Shown here in pieces: positions 1 to 5,249 of a stretch of DNA of 6,328 bases. Both the position numbers and the translations under genes were made by a program. Numbering within the stretch: position 1 is the stretch's first letter; every line of letters starts with the position of its first letter. The notes under the pieces were generated by a model, which was not told where the DNA came from, made no database searches, and saw only the letters and a list, made by a program, of their open reading frames with translations. This DNA is from Desulfobacteraceae bacterium (GTDB lineage: Bacteria; Desulfobacterota; DSM-4660; Desulfatiglandales; Desulfatiglandaceae), in contig DSCZ01000137.1 in NCBI GenBank assembly GCA_011048855.1, positions 1 to 6,328 of the forward strand. Direction: 5' to 3'.

Positions 1-349
1 AATTAAGAGAAGCGGTGTGAAAACCATTCTCCATATTTGCGGTGACACGTCGGATCGCCTCGAGACAATGGCCGAAACAGGCGTGGATTGTTTGAGCTTG
101 GATGAAGCCGTGGATTTTGCCTACGCCAGGAAAGTTCTGGGCCCGTCTTTTTGCCTGATGGGAAACATCAACACCTCGCTGATGGCGGTTGGAGACCCCG
201 AGTCCGTAACCGAGGCAACCCTGGAATTGATCCAAAAAGCGGGAAGACAGGGAAATCTGATCGTCAGCGGCGGCTGTGGGCTCAGCGCAAATGTACCTGC
301 CGAAAATATGAGGGCGATGATCGGGGCGGCAAGGGAATTCAGGCTGTAA
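1..349 (+). CDS. UroD-family corrinoid methyltransferase (MtaA/MtbA-like), 3' part only
   Basis: This is the C-terminal 115 residues of a uroporphyrinogen decarboxylase-fold protein. The frame is open to the left edge (first full codon at 2), so the gene starts outside the window; the GTG at 17 is internal. The fragment shows HICGD (His at 32-34, Cys at 38-40) and a later SGGCGLS (Cys at 275-277). This is the His-X-Cys...Cys zinc-ligand pattern of MtaA/MtbA-type methylcobamide:thiol methyltransferases, not of haem-pathway UroD. The stretch CLMGNINTS and the ending VPAENMRAMIGAAREF are also typical of that group. Such cytoplasmic enzymes move a methyl group between a corrinoid protein and a zinc-activated thiol. 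The corrinoid protein gene follows on the same strand. Whether the acceptor here is coenzyme M, a pterin or another compound cannot be read from the fragment. Family assignment is secure; direction and substrate are not. Confidence 0.85.
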   Translation, partial: IKRSGVKTILHICGDTSDRLETMAETGVDCLSLDEAVDFAYARKVLGPSFCLMGNINTSLMAVGDPESVTEATLELIQKAGRQGNLIVSGGCGLSANVPAENMRAMIGAAREFRL

Positions 350-358
350 AATTTTACA
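345..358. other. 14-bp perfect palindrome across the stop codon
   Basis: TGTAAAATTTTACA is a perfect 14-bp inverted repeat with no spacer. It contains the TAA stop of the upstream methyltransferase gene. A TGTAAA/TTTACA pair resembles the half-sites of several dimeric bacterial regulators, but a perfect 14-mer is expected by chance roughly once in 16 kb. It is recorded as a possible operator only. Confidence 0.2.
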
Positions 359-394
359 ATATTTATGTTCGTTCATTTGTATACGCATCCATGT

Positions 395-442
395 GAGATG
401 GAAACCAACTTCCATTTCAAGCCGGTTCAATGGATTGAAACC
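395..442 (+). promoter_or_regulatory. Two tandem hairpins in the leader of the corrinoid gene
   Basis: In the 111-nt gap before the chosen corrinoid start, 395-403 pairs with 410-418 (9 bp, one G-U, 6-nt loop). Then 424-430 pairs with 435-442 (7 bp with one bulged A, 4-nt loop TGGA). The second hairpin ends 3 nt before the Shine-Dalgarno at 446-451. Neither is followed by a U-run, so they are not typical terminators. Such intercistronic stems can stabilise a downstream message or tune its translation. The base pairing is seen directly; the function is inference. Confidence 0.3.
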
Positions 443-460
443 TTACAGGAGTTTTCAAAT

Positions 461-1123
461 ATGTTCTCAGCTAAAGAAAAAGAGGATTTGCTTAAGAAAA
501 TACACGACTCGGTGGTGGAGTTTGAAGAAGAAGTGACGGCCGATCTTTGCCGGCAGGCCGTTGATAGCGGCATCGACGCCCATGACGCCATCATCGGTGG
601 TTTGGCGGAAGGAATGGTGACCGTTGGAGCAATGTATGAAAGAAACGAATATTTTGTACCTGAACTGCTTCTCTGCTCCGATGCTCTTTACGCGGGGCTC
701 GACATTTTACGGCCACATGTCAGGGCAGGAACCGAACAGGTCAGGGGCAAGATCATGATAGGGGTTGTTGAAGGGGACATCCACGATATCGGAAAAAGCC
801 TTGTGAAAACCATGTTCGAAGCGGCCGGCTGGAAAGTTTTTGACTTGGGAAAAGATGTCAAAACCGACCGATTCGTTTCGGGAGTGACACAGCACGACCC
901 CGATGTGATAGCTCTTTCCGCCCTGATGACCACGAGTATGCTGGCCATGCCCAAAATAATCGAGGCGGTCAAGGCGGAAAAACCCGGCGTGATCGTGATG
1001 GTGGGCGGGGCCCCATTGAACCACGATATCGCTCGGAGGTATGGGGCAGACAGCTATGCCGATGATGCAGTTTCAGCCGTACACGAGGCTGCACGTCTTT
1101 TTTCAAACTCCGTTCCAGATTGA
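461..1123 (+). CDS. Corrinoid (cobalamin-binding) methyltransferase subunit, MtaC/MtbC/MttC-like
   Basis: A 220-residue cytoplasmic carrier of methyl groups on a corrinoid cofactor. Residues about 1-88 form the helical B12-binding cap (with an LAEGM...VGAMYERNEYFVPELL stretch). Residues about 95-215 form the Rossmann-like B12 domain. EGDIHDIG holds the D-x-H-x-x-G motif with His109 as the expected lower cobalt ligand, followed by SALMTTSM (153-160) and VGGAP (181-185). Length fits the stand-alone corrinoid proteins. I start at the ATG at 461 because CAGGAG (446-451) lies 9 nt upstream and MFSAKEKEDLLKK matches the usual family N-terminus. An in-frame ATG at 365 would add 32 residues unlike the family, run through two hairpins, and lacks a good ribosome site. 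UroD-type methyltransferase genes flank it on both sides, its likely partners. The methyl donor is unknown. Confidence 0.93.
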   Translation: MFSAKEKEDLLKKIHDSVVEFEEEVTADLCRQAVDSGIDAHDAIIGGLAEGMVTVGAMYERNEYFVPELLLCSDALYAGLDILRPHVRAGTEQVRGKIMIGVVEGDIHDIGKSLVKTMFEAAGWKVFDLGKDVKTDRFVSGVTQHDPDVIALSALMTTSMLAMPKIIEAVKAEKPGVIVMVGGAPLNHDIARRYGADSYADDAVSAVHEAARLFSNSVPD

Positions 1124-1198
1124 AGGGCTGAAGTCTATAATACAAAAAATATAATAGTAAATAATGGTAAATTATAAAATAAAAGGAAGTTATACATA
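1124..1198 (+). promoter_or_regulatory. AT-rich leader with two TATAAT boxes before the second methyltransferase
   Basis: This 75-bp spacer is far more AT-rich than its surroundings. It contains two exact TATAAT hexamers (1136-1141 and 1150-1155). A weak -35-like CTGAAG at 1128-1133 stands 16 nt before the second. It ends in the ribosome site AAGGAAG (1183-1189), 9 nt from the ATG. It could be an internal promoter that lets the downstream gene be expressed separately. AT-richness makes chance TATAAT hits likely, so the promoter call is tentative. Confidence 0.3.
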
Positions 1199-2245
1199 AT
1201 GAATAAATCAGCCCGCATTAAGGCTCTTTTGACTGGAAACCGAGTCGACCGTGTTCCTCATTTCCCGTTCATACTTGGATTTTGCGCAAAGAACTTAGGC
1301 CTTCCGATAGCGACTATATATAATGATGCCGAAAAAAGCTTCGACGCCCAGATGAAGACGTTCGAGCAGTATGGAGTTGACTGGGGTCCGATATACGGCT
1401 ATGCGTCATACGGCACATGGGAGTTTGGAGGCGAGGTGGAGATGCCCTCGGGGAACTACCAGCAGGCGCCTGCTCATAAAATGTTCCCGGTGAAATCCGA
1501 ATCGGACATTGATTCAATAACACTACCCGACGTAAAAACCGCGGGGTGTCTTCCGATTGCGATGGCTTTTTCAAAACTTCAACAATCGCATGGCACTCCG
1601 ATTTCAGTCGTGCTGGGTGGAAATTTTACAATCGCCGGCAATATCTGTGCGGTGGAAAAGCTTTGCCGATGGATGCTGAAATCGCCTGAAAGCGCTCATA
1701 AGATAATTCGTCTTGCCACAGAGCATATAATCGAAATTGTGAGATACTGGGCCGATACCTTCGGTGCCGAAAATGTTATCCCGCAGTTCTGGGAACCTCT
1801 TGCGGCCAACCTGATCATATCACCACGCCAGTTCAAGCAATTCGTTTTTCCGTATCTTGTGGAGACGGGGGAAAGGATCCTGGCCATGGGAGTCCGGCAC
1901 ATCCTTCACCATATTTGTGCCGATCATAACGCAAATCTTCCGTACTGGGCCGAAGTGCCGATGGGGGATCCCGGGCTTTGCAGTTTCGGGGAAGAAATCG
2001 ATATCGACAAAGCAATCGAATTTCTCGGTGAGAAGGCGGTGGTTATCGGCAACCTCGACCCCTCCCTGTTGCTGACCGGGCAGCCGGAACAGATAACGGA
2101 GCGCTGCAGGGAAATCATCGAAAAGGGGAAGAAGGCGCCGCGGGGTTTCATGTTCAGCTCCGGATGCGAAGTGTCCCCGGAAACACCCGGATATCATGTG
2201 TATTTGATGAAGAAGGCAATCGAGGAATTCGGCGTCTACCCATGA
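1199..2245 (+). CDS. UroD-family corrinoid methyltransferase (MtaA/MtbA/CmuA-type domain)
   Basis: A complete 348-residue protein of the uroporphyrinogen decarboxylase fold, the usual length for this family. The N-terminus (MNKSARIKALLTGNRVDRVP) is the standard opening of methyltransferase-type members. The zinc-ligand pattern is visible: HHIC with His238 and Cys240, and SSGCEVSPETP with Cys323. VIGNLDPSLLLTGQPEQI (282-299) is the conserved IGNI-type strand. The start is supported by AAGGAAG 9 nt upstream. It lies 75 bp after the corrinoid gene on the same strand. By family knowledge it should transfer a methyl group to or from the neighbouring corrinoid protein in the cytoplasm. It differs clearly from the partial paralogue upstream (ICADHN against ICGDTS after the His-X-Cys), so the two may recognise different donors or acceptors. 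Haem-biosynthetic UroD is unlikely given the zinc ligands and context. Confidence 0.9.
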   Translation: MNKSARIKALLTGNRVDRVPHFPFILGFCAKNLGLPIATIYNDAEKSFDAQMKTFEQYGVDWGPIYGYASYGTWEFGGEVEMPSGNYQQAPAHKMFPVKSESDIDSITLPDVKTAGCLPIAMAFSKLQQSHGTPISVVLGGNFTIAGNICAVEKLCRWMLKSPESAHKIIRLATEHIIEIVRYWADTFGAENVIPQFWEPLAANLIISPRQFKQFVFPYLVETGERILAMGVRHILHHICADHNANLPYWAEVPMGDPGLCSFGEEIDIDKAIEFLGEKAVVIGNLDPSLLLTGQPEQITERCREIIEKGKKAPRGFMFSSGCEVSPETPGYHVYLMKKAIEEFGVYP

Positions 2246-2349
2246 GACTTGCCGGGCTTTGATCCGGATGGGAACCAGCGAGTAAGATCAGAAAGCTTTT
2301 CGATGATGGTTGCACCTGTTTTGATCCCGTAGAAGACGTTTTTCCACGA

Positions 2350-3423
2350 TCACCCTCCAACACCTCGCTCTGCTTTGAAAGCACTTCTGAGTTGGCCGCA
2401 GGCGGCGAGGATATCCCTTCCCTTGCTTTTGCGGATAACCGCGGTGTAGTTGTGATCCACCAGCACCTGCTGGAAGGAGAAAATTCTGTCAGCGGGCGAG
2501 GGGGCCATCGGTGAAGCCGGGTGGGCGTTTAGTGCAATCAAATTTATCTTGGCGCGTATTCCGGATAGTATTTTACACAACCGAAGAGCGTCGCGGTCGC
2601 TGTCGTTGATCCCGTTTATCAATATGTATTCGAATGTAATCATCCGCCTGTTCGGAAGGGGGAAGGACCGGCAGGCTGCAAGGAGTTCGTCCAGCGGATG
2701 AATCCTGTTCACCGGCATAAGGAAGCTTCGAGTTTCATCGTCAGCGGCGTTCAGGGATACAGCCAGGTTTACCGTCAGCTCTGCGCCGAGACGGATTATG
2801 CCCGGCACCAGCCCGCAAGTGGAAAGCGTCACCCGCCTGTGGGAGAAATCCAGGCCATCCGCCGATATGATGTTTCTCACCGCGCGCGCAACCGCCTCAT
2901 AGTTCGCAAGCGGTTCACCCATACCCATGAAAACGATGTTGGTGAGGCGGGACGGATCATCCAGTGTCCGGCGCACTTCTATCACCTGATCGATGATTTC
3001 GGCCGCTCTCAGATTTCGAACCAGGCCCTGGCTGCCGGTCATGCAGAATCTGCAGCCCATCGCGCAGCCTACCTGGGAGGAGATGCACAGCGTGAGGTGA
3101 CCTCTTTCCGGAATAAGCACCGTTTCGACCGTATGTCCGTCCCTCAGGTCAAACAGGTATTTGCGCGTAGTATCCTCTGAAGTGAGCATCGAACGAAGCT
3201 TCAGGTTCGTGAGAAAAGCCGATTCTTCGAAAAGTTGTCTGGCGGCGCGGGGAAGCGTGTGCATGCTCTCGAAATCCGCTGCAAGCTTTTTGAACAGCCA
3301 CTCGCGGATCTGTCTGCCGCGATATCGTTTCATGCCGAGGGATTCGACCCATCTTTCGGTCTCCTGAGCATCCAGGCTTTTGATATCGCATTTTTCTTTT
3401 AAATGCATTTCAAGGGCTTTCAT
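2350..3423 (-). CDS. rlmN: Dual-specificity RNA (adenine-C2)-methyltransferase RlmN
   Basis: A radical SAM enzyme of 357 residues that methylates C2 of A2503 in 23S rRNA and, in studied homologues, A37 of some tRNAs. The CxxxCxxC cluster motif is present (GCAMGCRFCMTG, Cys120/124/127). So are the SAM-binding GMGEP (167-171) and both extra cysteines of the mechanism: Cys113 in TLCISSQ, the expected resolving cysteine, and Cys342 in AACGQL, the methyl-carrying one. RYRGRQIREWLF (33-44) is the typical N-terminal domain signature. The ATG at 3423 has only a weak AGGT 11 nt upstream; the next in-frame ATG (codon 6) has no better site. The gene lies 67 bp downstream of thyA on the same strand and probably shares its transcript. 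All key residues are intact, so it should be functional. Confidence 0.97.
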   Translation of the reverse strand: MKALEMHLKEKCDIKSLDAQETERWVESLGMKRYRGRQIREWLFKKLAADFESMHTLPRAARQLFEESAFLTNLKLRSMLTSEDTTRKYLFDLRDGHTVETVLIPERGHLTLCISSQVGCAMGCRFCMTGSQGLVRNLRAAEIIDQVIEVRRTLDDPSRLTNIVFMGMGEPLANYEAVARAVRNIISADGLDFSHRRVTLSTCGLVPGIIRLGAELTVNLAVSLNAADDETRSFLMPVNRIHPLDELLAACRSFPLPNRRMITFEYILINGINDSDRDALRLCKILSGIRAKINLIALNAHPASPMAPSPADRIFSFQQVLVDHNYTAVIRKSKGRDILAACGQLRSAFKAERGVGG

Positions 3424-3490
3424 TGCAGCTAAAAACCTGATGAAACCGTCAAACGTTTCCCGGCATCGCTTTCTGCGGGGCCGTCAATTG

Positions 3491-4168
3491 CTACACCGGA
3501 CTTTTTTTACGGCTTCCGGGGTTCATTGTGCGCAACTCGGCAAGTTCCCATACGTAGTCGTAGAGATGCAGTCCTTTGCTTGCTGCGATTATTTCACCGT
3601 CTTCGACTCCTATCTCACCGGCCATGTATTCCTTCATAAGTTGAAGCGCGCCGAGATTTGCAGGGAAACCGTTCCACAGGTCCCATGACCTGAAGTAAAG
3701 GATGAAGTGAAGTTTACCTCCGGAAATCCTGGTGTCCACAAGACGAAGGCACGGAGGGTCATCGAGGGCGGTGTCGGTGGGTTTACCGACTTCCATGCAG
3801 GCCTGGTTGGTCCCCGGGCCGTGTTCCCTGTACATGGTTATCACGTCCTGGATCTGTTTTTCCAGGCGTTCGCCGTAGGTGTAATCCTCCCCGGGCTGCT
3901 TGACGGCGGTCATGAGATACGGAAGATAGGATTCCAGGTAGCCGTCTGCCACGGGGTTGGGTATGCCCAGCGCAGGGGGGATGTCCGGCAGGAGCGGCCT
4001 GGTGCCCGGGTGGGTGATATGAACCGTCAGGTGGTCGAATTCCAGGCGTTTTTGCCCTCGGTAGCTGCCGTGGTCGATCGTGTACTCCCTTCCTTCATCC
4101 AGTATCGAGTACACGCACTGAAACCAGGCATCCGGGAGATCTCTCGCTGTTATGAAATGGAGCTTCAT
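3491..4168 (-). CDS. thyA: Thymidylate synthase, short archaeal type (ThyA-like)
   Basis: A 225-residue protein of the thymidylate synthase family, which makes dTMP from dUMP with a methylene-pterin cofactor. It is shorter than E. coli ThyA (264) and close to the archaeal type known from methanogens. Visible motifs are an Arg-containing loop HPGTRPL (53-59), YTYGERL (96-102), the nucleophile Cys140 in DDPPCLR, the dUMP-binding block YFRSWDLWNGFPANL (158-172) with Arg160, Asp163 and Asn171, and GLHLYDY (199-205) replacing the bacterial D-x-H-x-Y. The bacterial PCH triplet at the nucleophile is PCL here, as in archaeal members. The start is backed by AGGAG (4175-4179) 6 nt upstream. rlmN follows 67 bp downstream. 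The family is clear. The native pterin (folate or methanopterin-like) cannot be told, and vertical versus lateral origin is open. Confidence 0.88.
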   Translation of the reverse strand: MKLHFITARDLPDAWFQCVYSILDEGREYTIDHGSYRGQKRLEFDHLTVHITHPGTRPLLPDIPPALGIPNPVADGYLESYLPYLMTAVKQPGEDYTYGERLEKQIQDVITMYREHGPGTNQACMEVGKPTDTALDDPPCLRLVDTRISGGKLHFILYFRSWDLWNGFPANLGALQLMKEYMAGEIGVEDGEIIAASKGLHLYDYVWELAELRTMNPGSRKKSPV

Positions 4169-4190
4169 GCCTTTCTCCTAATGGTTTTAT

Positions 4191-4205
4191 ATCCCGCGAG
4201 GGGAT
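4191..4205 (-). other. Small hairpin in the putative thyA leader
   Basis: ATCCC (4191-4195) and GGGAT (4201-4205) form a 5-bp perfect stem with a 5-nt loop. It ends 11 nt upstream of the thyA Shine-Dalgarno on the minus strand. It would lie in the 5' UTR if the promoter at 4220-4248 is right. The stem is short, so its significance is doubtful. Confidence 0.2.
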
Positions 4206-4219
4206 TTCAGACGGCACAT

Positions 4220-4248
4220 TTTGTATCACGCCCCCTCGGCTAAGGCAA
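4220..4248 (-). promoter_or_regulatory. Possible sigma70 promoter for thyA-rlmN
   Basis: Read on the minus strand, TTGCCT (4248-4243) and TACAAA (4225-4220) stand exactly 17 nt apart. Each matches 4 of 6 consensus positions. Transcription would start near 4213, giving a leader of about 45 nt before the thyA ATG, with the AGGAG inside it. The spacing and position are sensible but the hexamers are weak. Confidence 0.3.
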
Positions 4249-4394
4249 GAGCCAGGAAGTTCCATATTTCAAAAAACTCGTTGTCAGCGAAGTGCAAGCG
4301 GAACGGTTGTCGTTGTCGTAATCGACTCTGGCTCCGTATCTGCGTCGGAGTATCTGGAGTGCCGAAATGAAATTTTGGCCTGGCCCGCACAGCC

Positions 4395-4454
4395 GGTGTA
4401 AGTGTAAGTGTAAGTGTTGGTGTTGGTGTCAGTATCGGTATCGGCGTCGGTATC
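4395..4454. repeat. Degenerate hexamer tandem repeat, 10 units
   Basis: Ten consecutive 6-bp units follow roughly RGTRTN on the plus strand: GGTGTA, AGTGTA, AGTGTA, AGTGTT, GGTGTT, GGTGTC, AGTATC, GGTATC, GGCGTC, GGTATC. The units drift in a graded way, neighbours being most alike, as expected of slippage followed by point mutation. Two related units (GTTGTC twice, 4306-4317) lie upstream, out of phase. No start codon or ribosome site suggests it is translated. Similar short-period intergenic tracts are familiar to me from Desulfobacterota genomes, but that is recollection and was not searched. Confidence 0.8.
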
Positions 4455-4486
4455 GTCTGTTTTCCAAGTAGTTCTTTTTTCCGCCG

Positions 4487-4514
4487 GCTAATAGCTAACG
4501 GCTAACAGCCAACA
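4487..4514. repeat. Heptamer tandem repeat, 4 units
   Basis: Four 7-bp units occur in a row: GCTAATA, GCTAACG, GCTAACA, GCCAACA, followed by a partial GCT. The period of 7 differs from the 6-bp tract 32 bp upstream. It lies between that tract and the strong hairpin at 4563-4594. No coding or protein-binding role is evident. Confidence 0.7.
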
Positions 4515-4560
4515 GCTCCTCTCCCCTCCGCACCCGGGGTAGAGAATCCGGACAGAACGA

Positions 4561-4594
4561 GAAAACCCGCAGGGCCGGCAAACCCTGCGGGTTT
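4561..4594 (-). terminator. Strong hairpin, probable minus-strand rho-independent terminator
   Basis: 4563-4574 (AAACCCGCAGGG) pairs perfectly with 4583-4594 (CCCTGCGGGTTT): a 12-bp stem with an 8-nt loop. Read on the minus strand, the stem runs into TTTTC. On the plus strand only TTT is followed by AAGGG, so the minus direction is favoured. A second small hairpin (4611-4616 with 4621-4626, 4-nt loop) lies just before it on that strand. No intact minus-strand gene is visible upstream up to the threonine aldolase gene, so what it terminates is unclear. Confidence 0.45.
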
Positions 4595-4638
4595 AAGGGT
4601 GAGAGGTGCACAGGCCCACAGGCCTGGGATGAAGACGA

Positions 4639-5000
4639 TTACAGCCGCTTTGATAATCGGAAAAACAGCGCGGCCGGGGAAAGCACCTTCCAGGCGGGCG
4701 GCTTCACCGGGCGGCATTTGAACATCATGAACAGTCGCTGTCGCAGTTTACCCACATTCGGTTTAACGTTCCGGACATGCCCACCCGGGAAGCCTTTTCC
4801 GCAAAGAGCCACCAGAAATGATCAGGGTCAACACTCGATTCAACGCCGGAAAACCGGCACCAGCTCAGCTCGAACAGTCGCTCAACAGTGGTGGCAATAA
4901 CTGATCCGTCGCAATGGGCCAGTTGAAGACCTGGACGGTACCCATATGCCTCTGCAAATCCCGTGCAAAAGAGGTCGGAAATGTCATAACCCCCATTCTA
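4639..5000 (-). other. Spacer with weak traces of a decayed minus-strand coding region
   Basis: No intact gene is recognised here. On the minus strand one frame is open from about 4997 to a stop at 4725 (90 codons, bounded upstream by a TAG at 5000-4998). It contains protein-like text such as DLFCTGFAEAYGYRPG and DHFWWLFAEKASRVG. A second minus-strand frame is open from 4821 to a TAA at 4641-4639 (60 codons) and ends RPVKPPAWKVLSPAALFFR, about 45 nt before the terminator-like hairpin. Neither has a start codon with a ribosome site. The arrangement could be a frameshifted remnant ending at its own terminator. Against this, other frames here are also open and look passable, the family is unknown to me, and codon impressions are weak evidence. 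Confidence 0.22.
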
Positions 5001-5203
5001 TTGCAGATTCCGGTTTTTCGTGAGCCTGAGGGCCGCGGGCCACCTGTTAAGAATGCTGACGGAGTGTCGGTTTTTATGTCACCTGGCCGGCAGGCCGGAA
5101 AATTTCGACGCGACCCTTGATATCGAGAACGGCGCCGGGTATTATGCCCCCTGTTTTTCATTTCGAGGGTTTCACCTCGAGCTATGTGCAAGGTGTTTTT
5201 AAA

Positions 5204-5225
5204 TGGAAGTGTTCCAGGAATTCCA
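5204..5225 (+). promoter_or_regulatory. Nested palindromes just upstream of the threonine aldolase ribosome site
   Basis: TGGAA (5204-5208) pairs with TTCCA (5212-5216). That TTCCA begins the palindrome TTCCAGGAA (5212-5220), which overlaps GGAATTCC (5217-5224) and ends in another TTCCA (5221-5225). Three copies of one half-site within 22 bp, 13 nt before the Shine-Dalgarno, could be an operator or a small RNA stem. No clear promoter hexamers accompany it; TATATT at 5227-5232 is too close to the start to serve as an ordinary -10. Confidence 0.22.
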
Positions 5226-5249
5226 ATATATTGAATCAGGAGAAGAATG

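Noticed and set aside
365..460. N-terminal extension of the corrinoid protein by 32 residues
   Set aside because: The residues do not resemble the family, there is no good ribosome site before 365, and CAGGAG stands ideally before the ATG at 461.
1820..2197. Minus-strand open frame of 125 codons opposite the second UroD gene
   Set aside because: It is fully antisense to a well-supported gene and has no recognisable motif.
2698..3180. Plus-strand open frame of 160 codons opposite rlmN
   Set aside because: It is a shadow of the rlmN coding strand; rlmN has all catalytic motifs.
3707..4243. Plus-strand open frame of 178 codons opposite thyA
   Set aside because: It is a shadow of a gene with clear thymidylate synthase motifs and has no ribosome site or motif of its own.
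4395..4454. CRISPR array
   Set aside because: The units are 6 bp with no spacers; it is a simple tandem repeat.
4502..4717. Minus-strand 71-codon open frame with a hydrophobic stretch
   Set aside because: It runs straight through the strong hairpin, has no ribosome site and shows low-complexity composition.
4729..4882. 11-bp direct repeat GAACAGTCGCT at 4729-4739 and 4872-4882
   Set aside because: The flanks do not match and one such pair is reasonably likely by chance in a 1-kb spacer; there is no sign of an insertion between them.
5163..5180. 6-bp hairpin TCGAGG/CCTCGA as a terminator or attenuator of ltaE
   Set aside because: The stem is short, there is no T-run after it, and no leader peptide or alternative pairing is visible.
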